This document shows positions 20,676-29,751 of a stretch of DNA of 64,000 nucleotides, piece after piece; position 1 is the first letter of the stretch; each line of letters opens with the position of its first letter. Location of the stretch: assembly GCA_023374045.1 (NCBI GenBank), contig CM041783.1:98987298-99051297 (forward strand), read 5' to 3'. The DNA comes from Limonium bicolor. Lineage: Eukaryota; Streptophyta; Magnoliopsida; Caryophyllales; Plumbaginaceae. The notes under the pieces are model-generated. The model did not search any database. It was not told where the DNA came from and saw only the letters and a list, made by a program, of their open reading frames with translations. Made by a program: the position numbers and the translations under genes.

Positions 20676-23600
20676 TGAAATACCCCAAACCTTAATGTGT
20701 TAATTAATCATGTACTTATAATTTTCTAAGGCTAATTAAGTCCTTGAGATCATTGGTGAAGAAATAAAAGCCAAAAAGAAAAAGAGAATGCGTAAAAGAC
20801 ACAAAGCGTGAAAACGCATATTTAATTATTTTAGGAGGCATATAACCTTCACTAGGGTTATAAATATATTTTATACCCTAATTACATACTAAGAAAATGT
20901 GGGAAAAATTCCAGAAGAAAACGGATCCAAATAATGCGTTAAAACTCTAACGGAGTCTTAAAGCGCGTTTTTCGAGAAAACCCGAAAACGTGACTTTAAA
21001 CAGTTAAATGACTTCGTAAAAAAAAATTATAGTTGATTATATAACTATAATTAAACATTAATGGGAGCCTAAGAACCATTAAAATTAAATAAACGAGAAA
21101 AATCCGGAAAACGGGCCCGGTTTGTGAATAGTGTCAAACCGGGTAAATAAACGAGCGTTTCTGTAAAAAAATTAAAAACGCTCCAGCATGTGTTACTGTA
21201 AGGGGGCCGGTTTTAATATGTTAATTAGCTCTCTCACACTCTTGACTAGTTAGCTAGTTAAATAAGTCAAAAAGCATAAAACAAAAGTAACTTATACCCC
21301 CCACACTCTCTCTCCCCTTTATTTTCTTTTTCCCCTCTCTTTCCTCTTCCTTCTTCCTCAAGCGATTTTCTTCTCTCTCTCTGTTGCTGAACGACATTGC
21401 AGCCCCCATGGCTTCCTCCACTTCTTCTCCTTGTCCAAGCTAGCTCCAAGCTTAAATCACAAAATAATTACATATTTGTGATCCTCTCACCAAGCTCTAC
21501 ACTTCCCTCTTTTCAAAATCCGAAAATAATGAAGTTCATCTCCATGGGTTTTTCCCATTTGAAGAGAAAATGGCACCAATGGGAAGCTTGGAGTCTCCTC
21601 TTTCAAACAAGGTAAAAATCTCCATGAAAAACCTCATTTTTCTCCATCTTGTAGAGCTGGCCGATTTTGCCCTCTCTCACACCTTGTTTTCTTCTTGATT
21701 TTGAGCTTCAATCCAACTCTCCAATGGTGGAATAATCTCCTTCTTGATTCAAGGGTGAGAACCTCTCTTGAAAGGCCCAAAAAGGTAAACCATAACTTGT
21801 GTTCTAAGCCCTTTGATTGGATTGAGATTTCCTAAGGGTTTAGCTAATTAATTGAGTATGTTTTGTGTTTATTGAATGTTGGTATGGAGTTTGGCAACTC
21901 CATTCCCACTTGACCGAAATTGAGAAGTGGAGGGGCAAGAGGAGAACTAAAAGAGAACTTGTGAAATTAAGGTAAGAAATCCACCTTAAACCTTGTTTGT
22001 AATGTTTAGGTGTTTGGGATGGGTAAACAAAGTAATGAACCCAAATTATGGATTGCAATCCATGTTGGAAATTGTGTTTAGTTGATTTTGGAGAGAGATT
22101 GTGAAATTGATGTTGAATTAAGGGCCTTGGAGCCAAGTGTTTTGAGTTTGTGTTTATATTGTGGTTTATTGAGATTTTAGAGATTATGTTATTGTTGATG
22201 GACTTTGAGAATTTATTATGTGCTGGTAGACCCTTGAAAGGGTGTGGCTAGATTAGGAATGAAAAGGATGAGAATTGTTGAAAAGGGATGTGTAAGGTTT
22301 ATGGGGAGGTTATGGCGAAATTTTGGTAGAAAATGAGTGTTTTGATGATGGCTTGGTGAATGGGAGAACCTTGATGTTTGTAGTGTTGAGTAGAGTGGTT
22401 TAATAGCCTTGAAATGGTAGTTGGAGAATGGTGTGAAGTGATGCAAAATCTGTAGCAAAAATGTGTATAAGTGTCTTGGACTTTTTGAGAAGAATTAGAG
22501 TGGTAAGATCATGTACTTAGAATGCTAGAAGTGGCATTGGTAGAGGGAGTATTAAATGGTAAAGATTAGAACAAAAATCTGTAGCATTGAAGAATGAAAA
22601 TTGGCATGAGTGCTGGAATGGAATGAGGAAAAATTGTGTAAGTTGATTTAGAATTGAGTAATGAATTTGGTGGATGAACTAAGGTGATTTAGGGGACCTA
22701 ATGGGTGTTTAAACATGTAGGAAACATGTGGAAATGATTGGGGAAAGATTGGGTGAGAATTGAGGTGAGTTTGGAGTTCAAAGTAGAGAATTAAAAGGGG
22801 TTCTGCAACCGACCTACCCAGGCGACCTACCCCAGGCTGGGTCGGTCGGGTTGAATTCTGTAACTCGGATGCTCTCTGCACCCGACCCACCCTTTAACTA
22901 ATATGTATATGTTATGTATGGTGAGGAATCCGGTCGTTCCGGTCGCGCGTGTTGTTTGGGAGTTGATGTATATATGTGAATTAACTCCCATCCTGTTATG
23001 TTAGGGTTGTTTTCCTTCATTGGATTTCGACCTCCCACTAGCTTAGCCAAAGCTTACCTACCCAACTTCCAATCGGGTTAGGGGGAAATCATGTGTAATG
23101 TTGGTAGGGTGTTGATGCCTAAGTTCGCTTCGACTCCCTCTCAATTATGTTGCGGTTGTTTTTCCTCCTTGAATTACAACCACCCACAAGCTTAACCAAG
23201 GCTTACCTACCTCATCATTATTGGAGCTAGGGGAAATTGTGCAAGGTGTGATCGGTCCTATATGAGGCCGCCACACCTAAGTAAAGAAAATGTATGTATG
23301 TTGTGCTCGGGCTTCTATCACCCCGGCACTCCCTAAGTAAAGTTTATGTTCCCTAAGAAGAGTGGAACTAAGTTGTGTGTATGTTATCAAGTGAAGTGTA
23401 TGGTTATGTTGTGTGTGCTAATCTTGTGTTTGTGTCCTACTAATGGATGTTTGCTTTTATGCATGAAGTATGTGTGTAGTTGTGTATGTTTAAATAAAAT
23501 CAATCGCATGCTAAGACGACAATTAGTTGTGCGTGGCCCGGTAGCATGCGGGCTGCGGGATTACCATACCAGCAAAGGTGCTGAGCCCCTTGGGGGCCAC

Positions 23601-23975
23601 CCTTTTCTTCCTTTTCTATTTCAGGTACAAGGAGCTGGAAGCCGTTCGAGAGTAGGACGGGGTAGTTATTTGTACGTGGTAGTCATGAGAATTGTGGATG
23701 TATCGTAGGTGTAGTAAGACCGAATTTGTATCGGCGTAGTTGGAAGATACTCGGTACATTGTAATGTAAGTGTATAATGATCGTTGGACATGGAACGGGA
23801 TTTATGTGTAGTTGCTCGGGAGTTTAGTCCATCAGACCGGTACAATGTATGTATGTTAGCCTTGTTAGCCACGTGGGTGGCTAACGGCGTGTAACACCAA
23901 GGAGTTAAGTTAGTTGTGAGTTGTGATTTCCGCTGCAAGCTGTTGTTAAGTGTTGTTAGTAGTTGGGGTGTTACA
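20676..23975 (+). repeat. Element B copy 1, 3' LTR (short type)
   Basis: This LTR is 3,300 bases. It matches the 5' LTR closely but jumps from GACCCACCC (near 22892) to TTTAACTAATATG. It thus lacks the region equal to about 16872-17643 of the 5' LTR, including most of the second hairpin. It carries 3'-type bases (GTAAACCATAAC, GTTGGTATGG, CTGCAACCGACC). Confidence 0.85.
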
Positions 23976-23980
23976 CTAGT
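23976..23980. repeat. Target-site duplication of B, right copy, unit 1
   Basis: CTAGT follows the GTGTTACA end of B and matches 14643-14647. Confidence 0.9.
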
Positions 23981-25202
23981 CTTACTGTCCAAGATTCTTT
24001 GAGGAGTCTCCACGGATCTCATGTTTGGTTCCAAAGTCAACCTCTCAGGTTCTAACACATGGGAGGGGTGGTGCATGTATTTCTTTAGCTGTGAAACATG
24101 AAAAACATCATGCACTTTACCCAGCTCAGCAAGTAAATTCAACCTGTAAGCAACCGGGCCCACCCGCTCCGTAATCTCATAAGGACCAACAAATTTCGGG
24201 CTTAATTTACCCTTCTGCCCAAACCTGAATACACCCTTCATCGGTGAAACTCGCAAAAATACCTGGTCGCCCACTGCGAACTTCAGGTCCCGTCGTCGAA
24301 CATCAGCATACGACTTCTGCCTATCTTGAGCAGCTTTCATGTTCTCCCTGATTTGCTGAACTTCAGCCTTAACTTGTTCTAAATACTCTGGTCCTATAAT
24401 GACCGTCTCACTCGACTCATCCCAGCAGAGCGGTGTACGACATGGTCTACCGTACAACGCTTGAAAAGGTGCCATCTTGATCGAAGTGTGATAGCTGTTG
24501 TTGTATGTCAACTCGATCAGATGCAATCTGTCAATCCAACTGCCCTGGAAGTCTAAGGCACATGCTCTCAGCATGTCCTCGAGTGTCTGAATAGTACGCT
24601 CAGTCTGACCATCTGTCTGAGGATGGAACGCGGTACTCAGCTTGAGTTCTGTACCCAACACTTCTCTGGTAGCTCTCCAGTACCTCGAAAGGAATCTGGT
24701 ATCTCTATCTGACACTATGGTCTTTGGTATCCCGTGATGTCTCATGATTTCTTTCTCAAATAACTCAGCTAATTTGGTCATCTTCCAAGTATCCTTCATC
24801 GGTATGAATCGGGCTACTTTGGTAAGGCGATCTACCACCACCCATATCATGTTGAGACCTCCCCTAGCAGGTGGAAGCCCAACTACGAAGTCCATGGAGA
24901 TATCATGGAACTTCCACTCCGGAACTGGCATCGACTGTACCATTCCGCCCGGTCGGTGCTCGAATTTCACCTTTGGCATGTGAGACACCTCAAGACAAAC
25001 TCGGTAACATCTGTCTTCATCCCCGACCACCAGAAGTATCTCTTCATGTCTTTATACTTTTAGAGGCTCCCGGATGGATGGAAACTGAAGAACAGTGTGA
25101 TTCTCTAAGTATACGGTCTTTCAGATCCGTGTTGCCCCGTGGTATGCATAACCGGCCCTTAAGTCTGATCAGATCATCATCATGGAGTCTGAAGTCGTAT
25201 TT
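23976..25202 (-). pseudogene. Element A integrase, unit 1
   Basis: Integrase inserts the DNA copy. From the minus strand, about 25060 downwards: the HHCC zinc-binding part (frame broken near 24970-25070), then the catalytic core with DFVVGLPP, VSDRDTRF and HPQTDGQTERT carrying the D, D and E, then the DNA-binding GPY module (GPYEITERVGPVAYRLN) and HDVFHVSQLKKY. After LDSKT the frame runs straight into the antisense of B's LTR for about 100 codons before stopping, giving a false C-terminus. The in-frame TAG at 25203-25205 separates it from RNase H. Small deletions relative to unit 2 break the N-terminal zinc part. Confidence 0.88.
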
Positions 25203-27213
25203 CTAACTCTCAAAGGTACCATCTGTCAGCTTCTGTCTAACCTCTCTCATGTACTCATCTGTCCTCTGAGCCTCTCGCACCTCATCAACCAAGCTGGAGA
25301 AAGAAATTAGCGAATGGAGTGAGTGTGCTCGACGGCTCAGGGCGTCTGCCACAACATTGGCCTTCCCCTCTTTGTATTGGAGGTCAATGTCATAGTCTTT
25401 CAGAAACTCTAACCATCTCTCTGTCGAAGATTTAACTCCTTCTGAGTGAATAGGTATCTCAAATCTTGTGATCGGTGTAGATCGTGACACTAACCCCATA
25501 TAAGTAGTGGCGCCATATCTTCAAAGCGAAGACTACAGCTCCCAGCTCTAAATCATGTGTGGGGTAGTTCTCCTCATGTTTCTTCAACTGGCGTGAGGCA
25601 TATGCCACCACCTTGCCATGTTGCATGAGCACGCAACCCAGCCCTCTGCTGGATGCATCACAATAAACCTCAAAGCCCTCTGTACCGTCTGGAATGGTCA
25701 GAACCGGTGCAGTGGTCAGTGAGTCCTTCAAGCGCTGAAATGATCTCTCGCAGTCAACTGTCCACAAGAACGGTCCATCCTTCTTCATCAGACTAGTCAT
25801 CGGTTTGCGACCTTGAAATCTCTAACAAACCTCCTGTAGTAACCTGCCAGACCGAGAAAGCTCCGGATGTCGGTAACAGTCTTCAGCCTTGGCCAAGTAC
25901 GTACGGCATCAATCTTGCTGGATCATGCGATCCCAGCATTGAGATGACATGACCTAGGAAAGAGACCTGGTCAAGCCAAAACTCACATTTGGAGAACTTA
26001 GCATATAGCTGGTTCTCCCTCAGTATTTCCAATACCCTCCTCAGATGTTCCTCATGTTCCACTTTAGACTTCGAGTATATCAGAATGTCATCAATAAAAA
26101 CCACAACCGACTGTCCAGCTGCTCCCGGAACAAGCGGTTCATCAGATCCATAATTGCGCCGGTGCGTTCGACAAACCGAACGGCATCACTGTAAACTCAT
26201 AGTGGTCGTATCGTGTCCGGAATGCCGTCTTCTCAATCTCTCCCTCCTTAATGGCTATCTGATGATACCCGATCTGAGATCAATCTTGGAAAACACAGAT
26301 GCTCCCTTCAACTGATCGAACAGATCGTCAATGCGGGGTAGTGGGTACTTATTCTTCAATGTCACTGCATTCAGCTCTCTGTAGTCGATGCAGAGGCGGA
26401 GACTACCATCCTTCTTCTTCACGAAGAGGACTGGCGCTCCCCATGGTGACACACTTGGTCTAATGAATCCCTTATCCAACAAATCCTTCAATTGTTCCTT
26501 TAACTCAGCCATTTCTGCCGGAGCCATGCGGTATGGTGCCTTGGCTATCGGTCCGGTACCAGGTAGTAGCTCGATGGTGAACTCTACCTCCCGAGTGGGT
26601 GGCATGCCGGGCAGTTCCCGTGGAAATAAGTCGGGGAACTCCGACACTACCGGTAAGTCGGGGTCGAACTCAGGGTCTCTCTCTATGTCCTGTACATAGC
26701 AGAGGTACACTTCTTCCTTTCTCCTTAATTCTTTATACATTGCCATGGCAGTGATGATCTTAGTCGAAGGCTCTCTGGGCCTCTGGCGGTATGATATTGT
26801 TACCCCAGACGGACTCCTGAGCAGCAATCTATGCTCGGCGCAGAGGATACGTCCCTTGTGCCGCTCCAACCAGTTCATCCCGAAGATAACATCAAATCCT
26901 AGCTTACTGAACTCAATGAAACTGACTGGAAAGTCTTCTCCCTTAATTCTGACAGTGGCTCCTCGGTAGTAACGAGTGCAACGAACCTTCTCCTTAGACA
27001 GGAGCGTAACCGTGAAGTCGGGTAGCTCATCAGCGTCTAGCCCCAACCTGCTCGCGAATGATGCCGAGACAAAGGTATGCGAGGCCCCTGAGTCGAAGAG
27101 AACTGATGCCTCAATCCCATTAATTGGAAAGGTGCCGGTGAGGATAGTACCGCTGGCGTCGGCCTGTGCCTCTGTAAGTATGCTCAGTGCACCTTCCGTA
27201 CCGAGTCCATAAC
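25203..27213 (-). pseudogene. Element A protease-RT-RNase H, unit 1 (multiple frameshifts)
   Basis: The content is the same as the intact unit 2 gene at 44953-46976. The protease with a [10 protein letters not shown] active site lies at about 27085-27115, the RT palm is split over two or more frames between 25880 and 26500, and RNase H is at 25460-25800. At least six 1-4 base losses relative to unit 2 lie between about 25420 and 26275, and all are deletions in this copy. The gene ends at TAG 25203-25205. Either unit 1 is decaying or the assembly is less accurate here. The upstream edge is a probable splice acceptor at 27213 or 27171. Confidence 0.85.
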
Positions 27214-28228
27214 CTAATTGTGTTCACAAGCTTCATGAGTATTGATGGTATAACAAGAGTCGTAACAATTTATATGAACAACACTGTTATTTTATTCATA
27301 ACCATCCTGTTTACAACATGTGCTTCAATCTTACATCTCATTCCTCATCTCATTCTAACATTACACGGCTAATATTGTCTAAAGGTTAGGTTTAATCTTC
27401 CTGGTCTCATATGCGTCGCATTGATTACTGCTGACGGTGCTGTATTCAGCTTGATTCTCTTAATCCCATGGTATAACATCCTTGATTCTCCTCCCATAAT
27501 TAACACATCACCTGACTTAAGTACCAACTTATTTGCACGGTCCGCACGCTTCTGCTCGCCGTATAAAAACTGCATCATCCCCAATGGACCAAGACACTAC
27601 GGGTATCCCTCTTTCGAGAGGCTCCGTTGTCTCGTCCTTATCCTGGTGTAGTCCCAGTTTCCCATCCTTCTCGTAGAAGTTTACAATGCAAATGTCTGCC
27701 TGGATGTCTGGAATCGGTTCAGCTTCCAACTGCTGAGCGATTTCCATGACTTGTGTAATAACTGGATGGAACTCTTCAGGTATTCCCGGTGGTGAGACTC
27801 CATCTTGCACCCTCATGGTTTGGTAGTTCTTGGCATACGGATTCCAATCCTTGCCCAAGCTCATCATCTTTAATTTCATCCTTGCTCCCCCTGGGTACTC
27901 CGGTGTGTAAAAACCTCCCGGTCCCATTCCTAGTTGATTGCATCTTCTCATGATGGCTATTTGTGCTTCGGGTGTCAGGTATCCCCTTAATAAAGTCATA
28001 CTTGGGCGGATAACCTGACATTGTTCGGTTGGAAAGTCTATGGTTTCGATGTCGGTGTGCTCCGGGTTAGGTGTAGATGGTATTGGGTAGCAGTCCTAAA
28101 GTGGTAGTAGGTTATATATTACTTAAGTTCTAATCTCATCTCATTCTCACTTAACTCATTTATTCACCAAACATGCATGATAATGCGGTAAGCAGGTAGC
28201 TTTTATTACTAAATGGTTATAGAGGTAC
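27214..28228 (-). other. Predicted long intron of A gag-pol enclosing the AlkB cassette, unit 1
   Basis: The donor CCAG|GTACCTC lies at 28229/28228 in phase 1 after the zinc knuckle. Acceptors AATTAG|GTTATGG (27214/27213) and CTTACAG|AGGCAC (27172/27171) are both in phase with the protease frame. Removing this stretch gives an open gag-protease junction. Alternative acceptors inside, TTTAG at 28096 (out of phase) and CCATAG|ACTTTC at about 28045 (in phase with AlkB), could instead expose AlkB. The assignment rests on sequence alone. Confidence 0.45.
27369..28095 (-). CDS. AlkB-type Fe(II)/2-oxoglutarate dioxygenase carried by element A, unit 1
   Basis: This is an ALKBH1-like domain. Such enzymes oxidatively remove methyl groups from DNA or RNA bases using Fe(II), oxygen and 2-oxoglutarate. 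The open frame starts after TTTAG at 28096; its first in-frame ATG is 27999. Visible landmarks in order are LLRGYLTPEAQIAIMRRC, GPGGFYTPEYPGGARMKL, DICIVNFYEKDGKLGLHQDK with the iron-binding His (27646-27648) and Asp (27640-27642), the GDVLIMGGESRMLYHGIKR block with the second iron His (27468-27470), and the 2-oxoglutarate-binding R-x5-R (Arg codons 27396-27398 and 27378-27380), ending FRQY then TAG. That ending and the order match plant ALKBH1-type proteins. The roughly 240-residue length is the catalytic domain only, without introns. One base is missing in a run of five A at 27565-27569, so the C-terminal third is in another frame; unit 2 shares this. It lies between gag and protease and could sit in an intron. 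Confidence 0.85.
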
Positions 28229-28459
28229 CTGGCCTCGATGAGGGTTCAGGCTCATCGTCCCGGTCCACCATGTGTAAAGTGGGTCCCGGCTTCTGGGTCA
28301 CCCTTGGGTTCTTGTCTGCCACCTGCTGCACCTTCCTCTGCCGCCTGCTGCACTCTACCTTATTCCCTTTACAGTCGAGCCCGGGGTGGTCCTTATGACA
28401 CCACCTACAGATGAAGCGTCGCTGGTAGCCACCACCGGCTCCCTTCTCAGTCTCAGATC
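28229..28459 (-). pseudogene. Element A gag exon 3 with zinc knuckle, unit 1
   Basis: This is the nucleic-acid-binding end of gag. The exon encodes a glycine-rich stretch, then ICRWCHKDHPGLDCKG, a zinc knuckle with spacing C-x2-C-x3-H-x4-C (one residue shorter than the usual CX2CX4HX4C), then a basic Gln/Arg-rich tail. Its left edge is acceptor ATCAG|GATCTG and its right edge the donor at 28228. The exon itself is open, but gag as a whole has a stop and a frameshift in exon 1. Confidence 0.65.
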
Positions 28460-28539
28460 CTGATGATTCATAATGTCAATTCTCATATCTCAAATGGTTA
28501 GTAATTTGTTTCTTAACTCATTCAATATCAATTCCTTAC
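28460..28539 (-). other. Predicted gag intron 2, unit 1
   Basis: The donor is CAAAGG|GTAAGG and the acceptor AATCATCAG|GATC. The intron is 80 bases, phase 1. Removal joins exon 2 and exon 3 in frame; unspliced, the frame stops at once. Confidence 0.5.
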
Positions 28540-28795
28540 CCTTTGGCGCCCTAGAGCGCAGGGGTGTAGCTGCAATAGCATATGTCAACTTCAATGGCTC
28601 TTCCGGAGCCTTCTCTTTTTCCTCCTTCCCCTTTGGGTTCTGATTTTTCTGGGCCTGAGGCTGGTACTTTTGTTTCTTGTACCCTCCTTGCCCTTGACTC
28701 TCCGAGCTCTTACCAGCATTCTTTCTCTTAGCATTCTCCTCGTCCCTCAGCTGGACGGTTATCTCCACCTTAGCAGCGGCATGATAGCACTCTTG
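28540..28795 (-). pseudogene. Element A gag exon 2, unit 1
   Basis: The exon encodes QECYHAAAKVEITVQLRDEE followed by a Lys/Gln-rich, low-complexity linker and a segment ending SRAPK, the usual linker between gag core and zinc knuckle. It is flanked by a phase-0 acceptor and a phase-1 donor. The exon is open in unit 1; in unit 2 one T is missing from a T run near 48379. Confidence 0.6.
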
Positions 28796-28878
28796 CTTTT
28801 CCATAGTATTAGTCACTCTTATTTCTCATAGTCTAAATCTTACTCATTACTTACTCAAATCTCAATCATTCTTATTAC
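28796..28878 (-). other. Predicted gag intron 1, unit 1
   Basis: The donor is TTGCAG|GTAATAAG and the acceptor GGAAAAG|CAAGAG. The intron is 83 bases, phase 0, with a branch-point-like TGACTAATAC 14-18 bases before the acceptor. Its removal keeps the gag frame. Confidence 0.45.
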
Positions 28879-29516
28879 CTGCAAGGTAGTGTAACTCGTC
28901 GGCCCCATGCCGTAGCGGAGTCGATGGCTAAGCCCGCCATAGAAGCGGTCCACCAGGATCTAGTCAGAGTGTCCAAGACCTGGCAGAAGACGGAGCAAGG
29001 CAGTGAACTCTGAGTAATACTCGTCCACTGTCATCTTGTCTGCTTAAGTGCATCCAACTGTAAGCGCTTCTTCGTCTGGACATGGGCGGGGTAGTACTTT
29101 GCTCGTAGCAAGGCGGTGTACTGCTCCCAGCCGAACTCTGGATTGGCCACATGCTCGGCCCTCACCAGCTTCCACCAATCGTCTGCCGCCCCCTTCAGAT
29201 AGAAAGCAGCTAGACGCACCTTGATCCCAGCAGGGACATCAAGGGTCTCGAAGGCGGTCTCCAGCTCGGAGATGTACGCCTCAAGCTTGGCGGGATCGGT
29301 CTCCCCCTTAAAGTGCGCGGGTCGAAGATCTGCAAGACTCTTCACCCAGTTTGGTTCCCTAGGTTGTGGCGGTGGAGGTGGTGCACCCACACCAGGCTGA
29401 TAGCCCATATGCCCTAATGCGGCAGCTACGATCTCTGCGATTGTCTGCCCTCCAGGTATTCCTGAAGCATCATCACCCTGGCCGCGACCTCGGCTTCCCC
29501 TAGGACGTCCTGCCAT
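28879..29516 (-). pseudogene. Element A gag exon 1 (core), unit 1
   Basis: The start ATG at 29516 gives MAGRPRGSRGRG, an Arg/Gly-rich start; an ATG four codons upstream is also open. The Retrotrans_gag core follows: PAHFKGETDPAKLEAYISEL, GAADDWWKLVRAEH and RAKYYPAHVQTKKRLQLDAL. Relative to unit 2, four bases are missing near 29040, breaking the frame. A TAG at 28960-28962 is shared with unit 2; beyond it the frame stays open to the intron 1 donor. The exon lies about 220 bases from the primer site. Confidence 0.8.
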
Positions 29517-29734
29517 CTGAACAAGCATAACTCACATTAGATTCGTATTCACCACTGTTTCGGTTAGTGAATTTATAACGTCCGTAGACGGTAAAGACGA
29601 TCCACACTTATTAGTGGTCATCTGACTCTACTCACTCTAACTTCTCACACCCTTATCCCATTACTTATTCCTTAACTTATATCCTAACTCGGTGGTTACT
29701 CATGTCCGGTATTTCTTGATCAGAGCGTAACTAC
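29517..29734 (-). other. 5' untranslated leader of element A, unit 1
   Basis: A non-coding leader between the primer site and the gag ATG, with no open frame of note. The last bases before the ATG read TTGTTCAG, which could also act as a splice acceptor. Confidence 0.55.
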
Positions 29735-29746
29735 GCTCTGATACCA
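29735..29746 (-). other. Primer-binding site of element A, unit 1
   Basis: On the minus strand TGGTATCAGAGC lies five bases after the LTR2 end, complementary to initiator-Met tRNA. It is followed by GTAGTTACGCTCTGA, giving a short inverted repeat with the primer site. Confidence 0.85.
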
Positions 29747-29751
29747 CTTTT

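Larger units (their letters stand above)
14648..23975 (+). mobile_element. Element B copy 1: non-coding LTR retrotransposon (LARD-like) nested in A
   Basis: It starts TGAAATACCCC, ends GGTGTTACA, is 9,328 bases long and is flanked by CTAGT on both sides. The 5' LTR (4.08 kb), an initiator-Met primer site, a 1.95 kb internal region without coding sequence, a polypurine tract and a 3' LTR (3.30 kb) follow in order. No gag or pol remnant was recognised. LTR termini, primer site and polypurine context match element A, so A-type proteins could mobilise it in trans (inference). The right LTR lacks about 772 bases present in the left one. Confidence 0.88.

Noticed and set aside
23666..24000. Native C-terminal extension of integrase
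   Set aside because: The extra 100 or so codons are antisense B LTR after the insertion junction, as shown by the CTAGT duplication and the true tail at 14519-14647.
27369..28095. AlkB as a piece of an integrated plant RNA virus
   Set aside because: No replicase or other viral sequence is nearby, and the domain ends and motif blocks resemble plant ALKBH1 proteins. A tree is still needed.
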